Assembly (NCBI RefSeq): GCF_002096335.1
Contig: NZ_NCUW01000024.1
Location: 1-64,000 of the forward strand
Length of the DNA stretch: 64,000 nt
Source: Streptococcus oralis subsp. dentisani
GTDB lineage: Bacteria > Bacillota > Bacilli > Lactobacillales > Streptococcaceae
Direction: 5' to 3'
This document shows, in pieces, positions 17,466 through 27,424 of this stretch (position 1 is the stretch's first letter; every line of letters starts with the position of its first letter). The position numbers were made by a program, and so were the translations under genes. The notes beneath the pieces were generated by a model. That model did no database searches. It was not told the origin of the DNA and saw only the letters and a program-made list of their open reading frames with translations.

Positions 17466-18812
17466 ATGCCAATCACAGCTGCAGATATTCGTCGTGAAGT
17501 CAAGGAAAAAAATGTTACCTTTATCCGTCTCATGTTTTCAGATATTCTGGGAACTATGAAAAACGTCGAAATTCCTGCTACAGATGAACAACTAGACAAG
17601 GTCTTGTCAAACAAAGCCATGTTTGATGGATCTTCTATTGAAGGTTTTGTACGTATCAATGAGTCAGATATGTACTTGTACCCAGACTTGGATACATGGA
17701 CAGTCTTCCCTTGGGGAGATGAAAATGGAAGTGTTGCAGGTTTGATCTGTGATGTCTATACAACAGAGGGTGAGCCATTTGCAGGTGACCCTCGTGGGAA
17801 TCTGAAGCGTGCACTTCGTCATATGGAAGAAGTAGGATTCAAATCCTTCAACCTTGGTCCAGAACCAGAATTCTTCCTATTTAAATTGGATGAAAATGGT
17901 GACCCGACACTTGAGGTAAATGACAAGGGTGGTTACTTTGATTTGGCACCTACGGATCTTGCAGACAATACGCGTCGTGAAATCGTGAATGTCTTGACCA
18001 AAATGGGATTTGAAGTAGAAGCAAGTCACCACGAAGTTGCGGTTGGTCAACATGAAATTGACTTCAAGTATGATGAAGTTCTCCGCGCTTGTGATAAGAT
18101 TCAAATCTTTAAGCTCGTTGTAAAAACCATTGCTCGCAAACATGGCCTTTACGCAACCTTTATGGCAAAACCAAAATTTGGTATTGCTGGGTCAGGTATG
18201 CACTGTAACATGTCCTTGTTTGATGCAGAAGGAAACAATGCCTTCTTTGATCCAAATGATCCAAAAGGAATGCAGTTGTCTGAAACGGCCTACCATTTCC
18301 TTGGTGGTTTGATCAAGCATGCTTACAACTATACTGCCATCATGAACCCAACAGTTAACTCATACAAACGTTTGGTCCCAGGTTATGAAGCGCCTGTTTA
18401 CATTGCTTGGGCTGGTCGCAACCGTTCACCACTTGTGCGCGTGCCTGCTTCACGCGGTATGGGAACTCGTCTCGAGTTGCGTTCAGTGGATCCAATGGCA
18501 AACCCATACATCGCTATGGCAGTTCTATTGGAAGTTGGTTTGCATGGTATTGAAAACAAAATCGAAGCACCAGCTCCTATCGAAGAAAATATCTATATCA
18601 TGACAGCTGAAGAGCGTAAGGAAGCTGGAATTACCGACCTTCCATCAACTCTTCACAACGCCTTGAAAGCTTTGACAGAAGATGACGTGGTCAAGGCAGC
18701 CCTAGGTGAACACATCTACACTAGCTTCCTTGAGGCTAAACGTATCGAGTGGGCTAGCTATGCAACCTTTGTTTCACAATGGGAAGTTGATAATTATCTT
18801 GACCTTTACTAA
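17466..18812 (+). CDS. glnA: Glutamine synthetase, type I
   Basis: A 448-residue GSI-alpha enzyme that makes glutamine from glutamate, ammonia and ATP. Visible motifs are FDGSSIEGF (about 57-65), the metal ligands in GPEPEFFLF (about 133-141), the [13 protein letters not shown] loop (about 294-306) and the RSPLVRVP segment. The short form without an adenylylation loop fits regulation by feedback inhibition and GlnR. AAGGAGAAA precedes the ATG. A strong terminator follows. Confidence 0.98.
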   Translation: MPITAADIRREVKEKNVTFIRLMFSDILGTMKNVEIPATDEQLDKVLSNKAMFDGSSIEGFVRINESDMYLYPDLDTWTVFPWGDENGSVAGLICDVYTTEGEPFAGDPRGNLKRALRHMEEVGFKSFNLGPEPEFFLFKLDENGDPTLEVNDKGGYFDLAPTDLADNTRREIVNVLTKMGFEVEASHHEVAVGQHEIDFKYDEVLRACDKIQIFKLVVKTIARKHGLYATFMAKPKFGIAGSGMHCNMSLFDAEGNNAFFDPNDPKGMQLSETAYHFLGGLIKHAYNYTAIMNPTVNSYKRLVPGYEAPVYIAWAGRNRSPLVRVPASRGMGTRLELRSVDPMANPYIAMAVLLEVGLHGIENKIEAPAPIEENIYIMTAEERKEAGITDLPSTLHNALKALTEDDVVKAALGEHIYTSFLEAKRIEWASYATFVSQWEVDNYLDLY

Positions 18813-18817
18813 TATAG

Positions 18818-18850
18818 AAGAAAGATTGCCTGAGGGCGGTCTTTTTTCTT
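18818..18850 (+). terminator. Terminator after glnA
   Basis: AAGATTGCC and GGCGGTCTT form a stem (one G-U pair) with loop TGAG, followed by TTTTTCTTG. Confidence 0.88.
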
Positions 18851-18861
18851 GCGTTTTATAT

Positions 18862-18900
18862 CGAGGTGTGATATATTTTATATAACGAGGTGCGATGTAT
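18862..18900 (+). promoter_or_regulatory. Direct repeats upstream of padR, possible operator
   Basis: CGAGGTGTGATATAT (18862-18876) is repeated as CGAGGTGCGATGTAT (18886-18900), start to start 24 bases, separated by an AT-rich stretch that also reads as an inverted repeat (ATATATTTTATAT). The repeats flank the probable promoter of the PadR operon and are a natural candidate for autoregulation. No published consensus was matched. Confidence 0.4.
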
Positions 18901-18925
18901 CGAACTGAATAGGAGGCAGTTGTAA

Positions 18926-19246
18926 ATGGAATTAACGGATAAGATTCGTCGAGTTTATCTTCCGATGACGGAAACGGGTTTTTATATCTTGTTCTGTCTG
19001 CAAAAGGAACGTCATGGTTATAGTATTACCCAAAAGGTCAAGGAGATGACAGATTCGCAAGTCTTGATTAGTCCTGGAACTATGTATGGAACCTTGTCAA
19101 AGATGGAAAAGGATGGTTTGATTTTCTTTGTCCGAGAAGAAGAAAAACGGAAAATCTATCAGATTACAGACTTGGGACGAAAAGTCTTGGATATTGAATT
19201 GAAACGTATTGAACGACTCTACAGAAATAGTCGGGAGGGAGGATGA
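18926..19246 (+). CDS. PadR family transcriptional regulator
   Basis: A 106-residue PadR-type winged-helix protein. Typical features are FYILFCLQKERHGYSI (residues 16-31), SPGTMYGTLSKMEKDGLI (about 49-66) and the wing EEEKRKIYQITDLGRKVL. Such regulators usually repress a neighbouring membrane-protein or transporter gene and are released by a small ligand or stress. GGAGGCAG precedes the ATG. Its stop overlaps the start of the following DUF2812 gene, implying joint expression. Confidence 0.9.
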   Translation: MELTDKIRRVYLPMTETGFYILFCLQKERHGYSITQKVKEMTDSQVLISPGTMYGTLSKMEKDGLIFFVREEEKRKIYQITDLGRKVLDIELKRIERLYRNSREGG

Positions 19247-19821
19247 TGGAAAAGAAGGTTGTTTATAGAATTGCTACCATTGCGGATTATGATAGAGAGG
19301 CTTTATATCTTAGAAAAATGCATGCTGAGGGCTGGAAACTTAAGGAAGTGACCTACTCTAACTTAGTAGTTGCAGTTAAGTATACTTTTGAAGAGTGTCA
19401 GCCTGAGCAGGTGTCTTATCAGTTGGACTTTTATCCCATGAAAAAATCAGAGAGAGCCTCCTATTTACAACTATTTAAAGACTGTGGCTGGGAGCATATT
19501 ACAGACTTTAACAAATTTTCCTATTTTAGAAAAGCGCATTCTGAAATTGAATCGGATGCGGAATTTGAAATTTATAACGATGCGGCCGGGAGGTTAGCTA
19601 TGGTCAAACGTATTTTAACAATGCGGATGCTTCCTATCTTGCTTCTATTTTCAGCTCTACTACCGGTTTTCTCAAAGTTTGTCAGTGGAGTTAGTTCTTT
19701 TAGTTGGGAATTGTTTTTGATTTTCATAATAGATGGTGTTTTATTGATAGTATTTGCAATTCAGATTTCTTATATTCTTTGGAGATTGTTTCAAAAATGG
19801 AAAGTATTATCTGATAAATAA
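19243..19821 (+). CDS. DUF2812 membrane protein
   Basis: A 192-residue protein whose N-terminal half is a soluble DUF2812 domain (DYDREALYLRKMHAEGWKL at about 12-30, then QLDFYPMKKSERASYLQLF and CGWE). The C-terminal part has two membrane helices (about 124-141 and 153-179). Start could be ATG 19243 or 19246. DUF2812 genes are commonly paired with PadR regulators; their function is not known. It overlaps padR and is followed by a paralogue. Confidence 0.8.
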   Translation: MMEKKVVYRIATIADYDREALYLRKMHAEGWKLKEVTYSNLVVAVKYTFEECQPEQVSYQLDFYPMKKSERASYLQLFKDCGWEHITDFNKFSYFRKAHSEIESDAEFEIYNDAAGRLAMVKRILTMRMLPILLLFSALLPVFSKFVSGVSSFSWELFLIFIIDGVLLIVFAIQISYILWRLFQKWKVLSDK

Positions 19822-19855
19822 AACAATGTATGTTTTCTAATTGGGAGGAAGGATT

Positions 19856-20368
19856 ATGAAAAGTAAAGCACAATTTCGAGTTTTCACCATTGTTGATTTG
19901 GACAAGGAAGAAGAATATTTACATGAGATGCATTTGAAAGGTTGGAGGTATAGAACGAGTCGTTTTGGTTTTTTCTATTTTGACCAATGTCAACCGGAAG
20001 ATATCATCTACCGTATCTATGATTCTAGATTTCTTAAAAAGTATAAGCATGAACTGCAAGATCTCAGAAATAGAGGTTGGGAATTGATAGAAACAGGTTC
20101 TTGTTCAATTCTTCGTCAATCATCTTCTGATTTACTTCCAGAGGATCAAGTCTATATGAGTAAGACTCTCAGGTGGGAAGTTATGCGGTATAGACTTCGT
20201 TCATGTACAGCTGTTTTCTCGGGTGGTCTTGTTGTTTGTATGAGTTTGTTTCGAGAAGAACTGTCGCAATCTTTCTTCGTCATTTTTGCTCTATATGCCT
20301 TTATAATTTCTTATCTATTCTATGGTTTTTTCAGGCTTAGAAGAAAATATCGAGTAGATGGAAGGTAA
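19856..20368 (+). CDS. Second DUF2812 membrane protein
   Basis: A 170-residue paralogue of the preceding gene: DLDKEEEYLHEMHLKGWRY at about 12-30 and a two-helix C-terminus (about 116-133 and 140-157). The ATG at 19856 is preceded by TTGGGAGGAAGG; the earlier TTG at 19841 overlaps that ribosome site and is not used. The pair may form a membrane complex controlled by PadR. Transcription is probably ended by the first CIRCE palindrome, which also has a T-run. Confidence 0.8.
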   Translation: MKSKAQFRVFTIVDLDKEEEYLHEMHLKGWRYRTSRFGFFYFDQCQPEDIIYRIYDSRFLKKYKHELQDLRNRGWELIETGSCSILRQSSSDLLPEDQVYMSKTLRWEVMRYRLRSCTAVFSGGLVVCMSLFREELSQSFFVIFALYAFIISYLFYGFFRLRRKYRVDGR

Positions 20369-20392
20369 GTTTCTAGGTCTTTAGACTGATTT

Positions 20393-20419
20393 TTAGCACT
20401 CTTGATAAAAGAGTGCTAA
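20393..20419 (+). promoter_or_regulatory. CIRCE operator 1 (also terminator-like)
   Basis: TTAGCACTC (20393-20401), nine bases, GAGTGCTAA (20411-20419): a perfect CIRCE inverted repeat bound by HrcA. It is followed immediately by a T-run (TTTTTTGAG), so the same palindrome can act as a rho-independent terminator for the upstream DUF2812 operon. It lies upstream of the -35 of hrcA. Confidence 0.95.
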
Positions 20420-20436
20420 TTTTTTGAGTTTTTGTC

Positions 20437-20464
20437 TTGACATTCTCTTTTAAGGGTGTATAAT
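20437..20464 (+). promoter_or_regulatory. hrcA operon promoter
   Basis: TTGACA (20437-20442) and TATAAT (20459-20464), spacer 16. It lies between the two CIRCE elements. Confidence 0.9.
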
Positions 20465-20475
20465 AGAATCATAAG

Positions 20476-20502
20476 TTAGCACTTAGGTGTATCGAGTGCT
20501 AA
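20476..20502 (+). promoter_or_regulatory. CIRCE operator 2
   Basis: TTAGCACTT (20476-20484), nine bases, GAGTGCTAA (20494-20502): CIRCE with one mismatch, just downstream of the -10. HrcA bound here would block early elongation. With the upstream CIRCE it frames the promoter. Confidence 0.95.
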
Positions 20503-20528
20503 TCAATCTGACAGAAGGGAGTGATGAG

Positions 20529-21563
20529 ATGGTTACAGAGCGTCAGCAGGATATTTTGAATCTGATTATTGACATCTTTACCAAAACGCACGAACCTGTC
20601 GGATCCAAAGCACTACAAGAGTCTATTAACTCTAGCAGTGCAACCATTCGTAATGATATGGCGGCTCTAGAAAAGCAAGGTTTGCTTGAGAAAGCTCATA
20701 CTTCTAGTGGTCGGATGCCAAGTGTTGCTGGTTTTCAGTACTATGTGAAACACTCATTGGATTTTGACCGACTGGCTGAAAATGAGGTATACGAAATTGT
20801 CAAAGCCTTTGATCAGGAATTCTTCAAATTGGAGGATATTCTGCAAGAGGCTGCTAATCTACTAACAGACCTAAGTGGCTGTACGGTAGTGGCTCTGGAT
20901 GTTGAACCGAGCAGACAACGCCTGACAGCTTTCGATATTGTCGTTCTAGGCCAACATACTGCTCTTGCAGTTTTCACCCTAGACGAGTCTCGAACGGTTA
21001 CCAGTCAGTTTCTGATTCCAAGGAATTTCTTGCAAGAGGATTTGCTGAAACTGAAGACCATCATTCAGGAACGTTTCCTCGGTCACACCGTTCTGGATAT
21101 TCACTACAAGATTCGGACGGAGATTCCGCAGATTATCCAGCGTTACTTTACAACAACGGACAATGTTATGGATCTCTTTGAACACATTTTTAAGGAAATG
21201 TTCAATGAAAACATTGTGGTGGCGGGCAAGGTCAATCTCTTGAATTTTGCCAATCTAGCAGCCTATCAGTTCTTTGACCAACCGCAAAAGGTGGCTCTGG
21301 AGATTCGTGAAGGTCTGCATGAAGATCAGATGCAAAATGTTCGTGTTGCAGATAGTCAAGAATCCTGCCTAGCTGATCTAGCAGTGATTAGCAGTAAATT
21401 CCTTATCCCTTATCGTGGTTTTGGAATTCTGGCGATTATCGGCCCAGTCAATCTGGATTACCAGCAATTGGTCAATCAAGTCAATGTTGTCAATCGAGTT
21501 TTAACTATGAAACTCACAGATTTCTACCGCTATTTGAGTAGTAATCATTATGAGGTGAGTTGA
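20529..21563 (+). CDS. hrcA: Heat-inducible repressor HrcA
   Basis: A 344-residue repressor of class I heat-shock genes. Residues 1-75 are the winged helix ([16 protein letters not shown], then HEPVGSKAL and [18 protein letters not shown]), followed by the inserted dimerisation domain and the GAF-like domain. It is kept active by GroEL and binds the CIRCE elements just upstream, so it is autoregulated. ATG 20529 is preferred over the in-frame 20487 because it follows AGAAGGGAG and gives the usual streptococcal length; 20487 lies inside the CIRCE element. Confidence 0.96.
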   Translation: MVTERQQDILNLIIDIFTKTHEPVGSKALQESINSSSATIRNDMAALEKQGLLEKAHTSSGRMPSVAGFQYYVKHSLDFDRLAENEVYEIVKAFDQEFFKLEDILQEAANLLTDLSGCTVVALDVEPSRQRLTAFDIVVLGQHTALAVFTLDESRTVTSQFLIPRNFLQEDLLKLKTIIQERFLGHTVLDIHYKIRTEIPQIIQRYFTTTDNVMDLFEHIFKEMFNENIVVAGKVNLLNFANLAAYQFFDQPQKVALEIREGLHEDQMQNVRVADSQESCLADLAVISSKFLIPYRGFGILAIIGPVNLDYQQLVNQVNVVNRVLTMKLTDFYRYLSSNHYEVS

Positions 21564-21601
21564 ACATGAAATTACATAAATTCCTAAAAAGGAGGCGAAA
21601 A

Positions 21602-22117
21602 ATGTCTGAGGAAATAAAAAACGAAGAAGTAAAAGAAGAGGAAGTTGTGGAAACAGCTGAAGAAACAACTCCTGAGAAGTCTGAGTTGGACTTGGCAAAT
21701 GAACGTGCGGACGAGTTCGAAAACAAATACCTTCGCGCTCATGCAGAAATGCAAAACATCCAACGCCGTGCCAATGAAGAACGTCAAAACTTGCAACGCT
21801 ATCGTAGTCAAGACTTGGCGAAAGCAATTCTCCCTTCTTTGGATAATCTTGAACGCGCCCTTGCCGTTGAAGGTTTGACAGACGACGTCAAAAAAGGATT
21901 GGAGATGGTGCAAGAAAGCTTGATTCATGCTTTGAAAGAAGAAGGAATCGAAGAAATCGCAGTGGATGGAGAATTTGACCATAACTATCATATGGCCATC
22001 CAAACTCTCCCAGCAGACGATGAACATCCAGCAGATACCATCGCCCAAGTCTTCCAAAAAGGCTATAAACTCCATGACCGCATCCTACGTCCGGCAATGG
22101 TGGTAGTGTATAACTAA
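21602..22117 (+). CDS. grpE: Nucleotide exchange factor GrpE
   Basis: A 171-residue co-chaperone that releases ADP from DnaK. An acidic N-terminus (about residues 1-35, rich in E and K) leads to the long coiled coil (about 36-80) and the C-terminal beta domain with [10 protein letters not shown] and [17 protein letters not shown] 21602 follows AAAGGAGGCG at ideal spacing; the frame opening at 21560 would add a short basic extension and is unlikely. It lies 38 bases after hrcA in the heat-shock operon. Confidence 0.95.
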   Translation: MSEEIKNEEVKEEEVVETAEETTPEKSELDLANERADEFENKYLRAHAEMQNIQRRANEERQNLQRYRSQDLAKAILPSLDNLERALAVEGLTDDVKKGLEMVQESLIHALKEEGIEEIAVDGEFDHNYHMAIQTLPADDEHPADTIAQVFQKGYKLHDRILRPAMVVVYN

Positions 22118-22176
22118 GCTAGAAAACTTGAAAAACCTTGTCCGAAACGACAATAAACTATGAATGAAGATAAGAG

Positions 22177-22193
22177 GCAAGCCAGAGGCTTGC
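22177..22193 (+). other. Hairpin after grpE
   Basis: GCAAGCC and GGCTTGC form a perfect 7-bp stem with loop AGA, followed by AAAAACG and not by a T-run. It may process or stabilise the grpE end of the transcript. Confidence 0.55.
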
Positions 22194-22199
22194 AAAAAC

Positions 22200-22334
22200 G
22201 ATATTTTCCGCCGTGGTGAAAATTTTAGTAGCTTGTACTACCGAAACAGGGGATTTTTGAGACTTTAGGCTCAAAAATAAGTGATGAAATCCCATAGGGA
22301 GTTGCTCACGTCCCCACCACTTAAGGAAAATATC
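22200..22334. repeat. Structured element between grpE and dnaK
   Basis: A 135-base element bounded by an imperfect inverted repeat: GATATTTTCCGCCGTGGTG (22200-22218) against CACCACTTAAGGAAAATATC (22315-22334). Inside are nested dyads, GGGATTT (22250-22256) with AAATCCC (22287-22293) and TTTTTGAG (22254-22261) with CTCAAAAA (22270-22277). The layout resembles a small palindromic repeat (MITE-like) or a structured 5' leader of dnaK. It matches no repeat family that I can name with confidence. Confidence 0.5.
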
Positions 22335-22357
22335 AAAAAATAGAAGAAAAAACTTAA

Positions 22358-24193
<1,836 letters not shown>

Positions 24194-24244
24194 GATGTTG
24201 AGGCGTTAAGAAAACGAAAGAAAAATAGGAAGCCATTGCCTTGT

Positions 24245-24275
24245 GCGATGCACAAAAGATAGCTTATCTTTTTTC
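24245..24275 (+). terminator. Terminator after dnaK
   Basis: AAAAGATA and TATCTTTT pair around a GCT loop, followed by TTCCG. It is a short stem, but the T-run is good. Confidence 0.65.
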
Positions 24276-24354
24276 CGAAGTTTTTAGCCGAAACTCAGTT
24301 AAGCATTACTAGTTTAATTTTTAAAACTTGAATGTCGTAATGATAAAAAGAAAT

Positions 24355-24384
24355 CCAGAGGTTGCAACCCAGCCTCTGTTTTTC
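24355..24384 (+). terminator. Hairpin ahead of the DJ-1-like gene
   Basis: CAGAGG and CCTCTG form a stem with an A/C-rich loop, followed by TTTTTCGG. It separates the dnaK transcript from the next gene; a -10-like TAAAAT follows at 24387-24392. Confidence 0.55.
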
Positions 24385-24406
24385 GGTAAAATAGAGGATG
24401 TTGCGT

Positions 24407-25039
24407 ATGAAAAAAGTACTTTGTATCCTTTATCCCAATTTTTCTCTTTATGAGATAGCCACTTTAACAAGTACTTTAGCTCTGTCTTTTGACATCACGA
24501 TTGATTATGTAGCTTCAGATTATTCGATGGTGGTCTCTGAAGATGGCTTGCCTTGTTTACCTACAAAAACATTGGATCAAGTACGTATAGAAGAGTATTC
24601 TTGTGTGATTTTGCCAGGAATGGTAAATATAGTTCCTGCTCTACAGGATGAAAAATTAAATTCGTTTTTGAGGGGACTCGGCAAGCAGAATATCTTAATT
24701 GCAGCAATTTCTTTAGCGCCTATTTTGTTGGCAAAAGCAGGTTTGCTGAACGATACGAAATTTACAGGTGGGATTTGGCAAAACTTCTTTGACTATTTTG
24801 AATTTCTTCCACGTGAGAATTTCCAACCCAAACTGGTTGTGCAAGATAAAAATATCATTACGGCTATAGGCTTTGCACATCAAAAATTTGCAAGAAAAGT
24901 GATTCTTGGTCTAGGTTTGGCAGAAAATACTGACAACTATTTTAAAGAACAGAACGAATATTCAGAAGAGGACTTGATTTTTACTCTATCGGACAAAGAG
25001 TTTGATGAAGTGAAGCAGAGTATAGAAAATACCCTCTAA
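24407..25039 (+). CDS. DJ-1/PfpI family protein with Ser in place of the nucleophile Cys
   Basis: A 210-residue protein with the DJ-1/ThiJ/PfpI flavodoxin-like fold pattern: KKVLCILYPNFSLYEIATL at the start, VILPGMVN at about 67-74, and the nucleophile elbow read as AAISLAPILLAKAGLL (about 99-114). DJ-1 proteins normally have AxICxxP there; here Ser102 takes the place of the cysteine, so the classical redox or glyoxalase chemistry is unlikely or altered. The ATG at 24407 has GAGG ten bases before it; an ATG at 24398 is too close to that site. It lies between dnaK and dnaJ, as I remember for pneumococcus. Confidence 0.75.
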   Translation: MKKVLCILYPNFSLYEIATLTSTLALSFDITIDYVASDYSMVVSEDGLPCLPTKTLDQVRIEEYSCVILPGMVNIVPALQDEKLNSFLRGLGKQNILIAAISLAPILLAKAGLLNDTKFTGGIWQNFFDYFEFLPRENFQPKLVVQDKNIITAIGFAHQKFARKVILGLGLAENTDNYFKEQNEYSEEDLIFTLSDKEFDEVKQSIENTL

Positions 25040-25072
25040 TGATCTACTTATAAATTATAGAAAGGAATAAGG

Positions 25073-25183
25073 GTGTTCGAGTAACTGAACACGGGCTACG
25101 GACTGTGTCAAAAAGATAGTTTTTTCTAGGACGTAAGCGTCCGTCGTCAAAACTCCTATTTTGACTGTGTCCGTTTGACGCCC
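25073..25183 (+). repeat. Long hairpin element between ribosome site and start of dnaJ
   Basis: GTGTTC (25073-25078) pairs with GAACAC (25087-25092). A long imperfect stem then runs from 25093 to 25183: GGGC with GCCC, ACGGAC with GTCCGT, and GTCAAAA with TTTTGAC. The apex contains GACG-TAAG-CGTC and GTCAAAA-CTCCTA-TTTTGAC as smaller hairpins. The only good Shine-Dalgarno (GAAAGGAATAAGG, about 25060-25072) lies before the element, while the dnaJ ATG lies 15 bases after it. Confidence 0.6.
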
Positions 25184-25198
25184 TTTGTATCTTGAATT

Positions 25199-26335
25199 AT
25201 GAACAATACTGAATTTTATGATCGTCTGGGGGTGTCAAAAAACGCTTCGGCAGACGAGATCAAAAAAGCTTATCGTAAGCTTTCCAAAAAATATCACCCA
25301 GATATCAACAAGGAGCCTGGTGCTGAGGAAAAGTACAAGGAAGTTCAAGAAGCCTATGAGACTTTGAGTGACGACCAAAAACGTGCCGCCTACGACCAAT
25401 ATGGTGCTGCAGGTGCCAACGGTGGCTTTGGTGGTACTGGCGGTTTCGGTGGCTTTGACGGAGCAAGTGGCTTCGGTGGTTTTGAAGATATCTTCTCAAG
25501 TTTCTTCGGTGGAGGCGGAGCTTCGCGCAATCCAAACGCCCCTCGTCAAGGGGATGACCTCCAGTACCGTGTGAATTTGACTTTTGAAGAAGCTATCTTT
25601 GGAACGGAAAAAGAAGTGAAATACAACCGTGAAGCAAGCTGTCGTACATGTAATGGCTCTGGTGCTAAGCCAGGAACAAGTCCAGTCACTTGTGGACGCT
25701 GTCATGGTGCAGGTGTCATTAACGTTGATACGCAGACTCCTCTTGGTATGATGCGTCGCCAAGTAACCTGTGATGTCTGTCATGGTCGAGGAAAAGAAAT
25801 TAAAGACCCATGTACTACATGTCATGGAACAGGTCATGAAAAACAAGCTCATAGCGTCCATGTCAAAATCCCTGCCGGTGTGGAAACAGGCCAACAAATC
25901 CGACTCGCTGGTCAAGGTGAAGCAGGCTTTAATGGTGGACCTTACGGGGACTTGTACGTGGTGGTTTCTGTTGAAGCCAGTGATAAGTTTGAACGTGAAG
26001 GAACAACCATTTTCTACAAGCTGAACCTTAATATTGTTCAAGCAGCTCTTGGTGATACTGTGGAAATTCCGACTGTGCATGGTGACGTTGAATTGGTCAT
26101 TCCAGAGGGGACTCAGACTGGCAAGAAATTCCGTCTACGTGGCAAAGGAGCTCCGAGCCTTCGTGGTGGTGCCGTTGGTGATCAATACGTTACAGTTAAT
26201 GTCGTGACTCCGACAGGCTTGAATGATCGCCAAAAAGCAGCGCTTAAAGAATTCGCAGCTGCGGGTGATTTGAAAGTCAATCCAAAGAAAAAAGGCTTCT
26301 TTGAGCATATAAAAGATGCCTTTGAAGGAGAATAA
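25199..26335 (+). CDS. dnaJ: Chaperone DnaJ (Hsp40)
   Basis: A 378-residue class A Hsp40 that stimulates the DnaK ATPase. The J domain (residues 3-70) has HPD within [12 protein letters not shown]-rich linker (about 73-112) follows, and then the zinc domain with four CxxCxGxG repeats ([32 protein letters not shown]). The C-terminal substrate domains are complete. The ATG follows CTTGAATT and has no recognisable ribosome site; the start is supported by the family N-terminus [10 protein letters not shown]. Confidence 0.97.
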   Translation: MNNTEFYDRLGVSKNASADEIKKAYRKLSKKYHPDINKEPGAEEKYKEVQEAYETLSDDQKRAAYDQYGAAGANGGFGGTGGFGGFDGASGFGGFEDIFSSFFGGGGASRNPNAPRQGDDLQYRVNLTFEEAIFGTEKEVKYNREASCRTCNGSGAKPGTSPVTCGRCHGAGVINVDTQTPLGMMRRQVTCDVCHGRGKEIKDPCTTCHGTGHEKQAHSVHVKIPAGVETGQQIRLAGQGEAGFNGGPYGDLYVVVSVEASDKFEREGTTIFYKLNLNIVQAALGDTVEIPTVHGDVELVIPEGTQTGKKFRLRGKGAPSLRGGAVGDQYVTVNVVTPTGLNDRQKAALKEFAAAGDLKVNPKKKGFFEHIKDAFEGE

Positions 26336-26337
26336 AG

Positions 26338-26367
26338 TAAAAAGAGCCGATTGGCTCTTTTTTGCGT
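26338..26367 (+). terminator. Terminator after dnaJ
   Basis: AAAGAGCC and GGCTCTTT pair around loop GATT, followed by TTTGCG. It marks the end of the heat-shock region. Confidence 0.88.
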
Positions 26368-26413
26368 TATCTTTGAAAATTTAGCATCGAAAAATCATTT
26401 TCCAGTTAGCCTG

Positions 26414-27067
26414 CTATTTATACTTTTGAGTAAGCAGGCCAGCTGCATCCATCTCCCGGATGAGTTGCTTGATTTCCGCTTCTTTACCTGGCTTAACGGT
26501 GACGGTATCAATGTGCTTGATTGCCGAATTATCCTGAATATCCACTAAAGTCAAAGCTTTTTCATAGAATGCAATTCCCTTTTTTAGACTTTCCTGATCA
26601 TTCCAAAAGAGAATTGAGTAATTGGGATTAAATTTCTTTCCGATTTCTTGGAGATACTTCTCGCTTTCTTTCTCTAAAAACTGCAACAAACCATGATTGA
26701 ACAAGTTATCCCCTACTTTATAGTATGAAATCTCTCCTGTCTGTAGGACATAGACTTCGAGTCGATTTTTGGCGAGTTTTGGACTTTCTTTTAGGACGGT
26801 GTGACTATTGATAACCTCATCTGAGAAAGTAACATAAAAATTTAAGCCTCCACCCTCATATTGATAGTGTCCATTTGATTCTACTTTCTTAGGAGGCATA
26901 TCAAGGGAGATAAAGATTTGTTTTAAGGCTTCATTCCCCTCGCGGATGTCACTCGGTGAGGCCTTGAAAAGATTGGCCACTAGTAGAAATGCTAGGGCCG
27001 CAAGAAGGCAGAGACAGCCACAAGGGATCGCGATGACCTTCGCTAGAACTTTTAAAAACTGTTTCAT
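26414..27067 (-). CDS. Hypothetical membrane-anchored protein
   Basis: A 217-residue protein with one N-terminal membrane helix (about residues 8-34, including the CGCLCLLAALAF stretch) and a soluble extracytoplasmic or cytoplasmic part with no motif I recognise. The end of the protein is helical and charged (KPGKEAEIKQLIREMDAAGLL). ATG at 27067 has GGGAGGGAG upstream at good spacing; the GTG at 27073 overlaps it. A pneumococcal homologue next to the HIT gene is recalled, but no function is known. Confidence 0.65.
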   Translation of the reverse strand: MKQFLKVLAKVIAIPCGCLCLLAALAFLLVANLFKASPSDIREGNEALKQIFISLDMPPKKVESNGHYQYEGGGLNFYVTFSDEVINSHTVLKESPKLAKNRLEVYVLQTGEISYYKVGDNLFNHGLLQFLEKESEKYLQEIGKKFNPNYSILFWNDQESLKKGIAFYEKALTLVDIQDNSAIKHIDTVTVKPGKEAEIKQLIREMDAAGLLTQKYK

Positions 27068-27136
27068 TTTCACTCCCTCCCTTTTCTGTTCGAATCTAGT
27101 AATCCAAAATGGATTTAAGGAAAGTTGGAGGATTTC

Positions 27137-27415
27137 TCATTCTTGTTTTTCTTCTTGGAGGATCGCCATTCTGGTTTGGAAATCTTTTTCCAAGACTTTG
27201 AATTTATAGGTTAAATCTTTTTGGTATTCCTTGATAAGTGCTTTTTGTTGGTTGATGATTTGGAGGCTGTTTTGGATGATATCCAAATCATCCTTAATGG
27301 TCTCGACACGGTCGCTAGTATCAATAAACTCCTCTGTGATGGCTTGGCGATTTTTTACGACAAAATAGCTTCCAGCTGCAGCTCCTGCGAAGAGCAGTAG
27401 ATTTGATAGTTTCAT
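27137..27415 (-). CDS. Small membrane-anchored coiled-coil protein
   Basis: A 92-residue protein: an N-terminal helix (residues 4-20, LLLFAGAAAGSYFVV) followed by a long helical coiled-coil region with heptad-like leucines and isoleucines (about 32-90). It resembles YtxH-like small membrane proteins in layout only. It starts ten bases after the HIT gene with AAGGAGATGCC as ribosome site, so the two are cotranscribed on the minus strand. Confidence 0.7.
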   Translation of the reverse strand: MKLSNLLLFAGAAAGSYFVVKNRQAITEEFIDTSDRVETIKDDLDIIQNSLQIINQQKALIKEYQKDLTYKFKVLEKDFQTRMAILQEEKQE

Positions 27416-27424
27416 GGCATCTCC

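Noticed and set aside
25496-26080. 194-codon minus-strand frame opposite dnaJ
   Set aside because: Cysteine and serine runs mirror the zinc-finger codons of dnaJ; no start signal and no known protein features.
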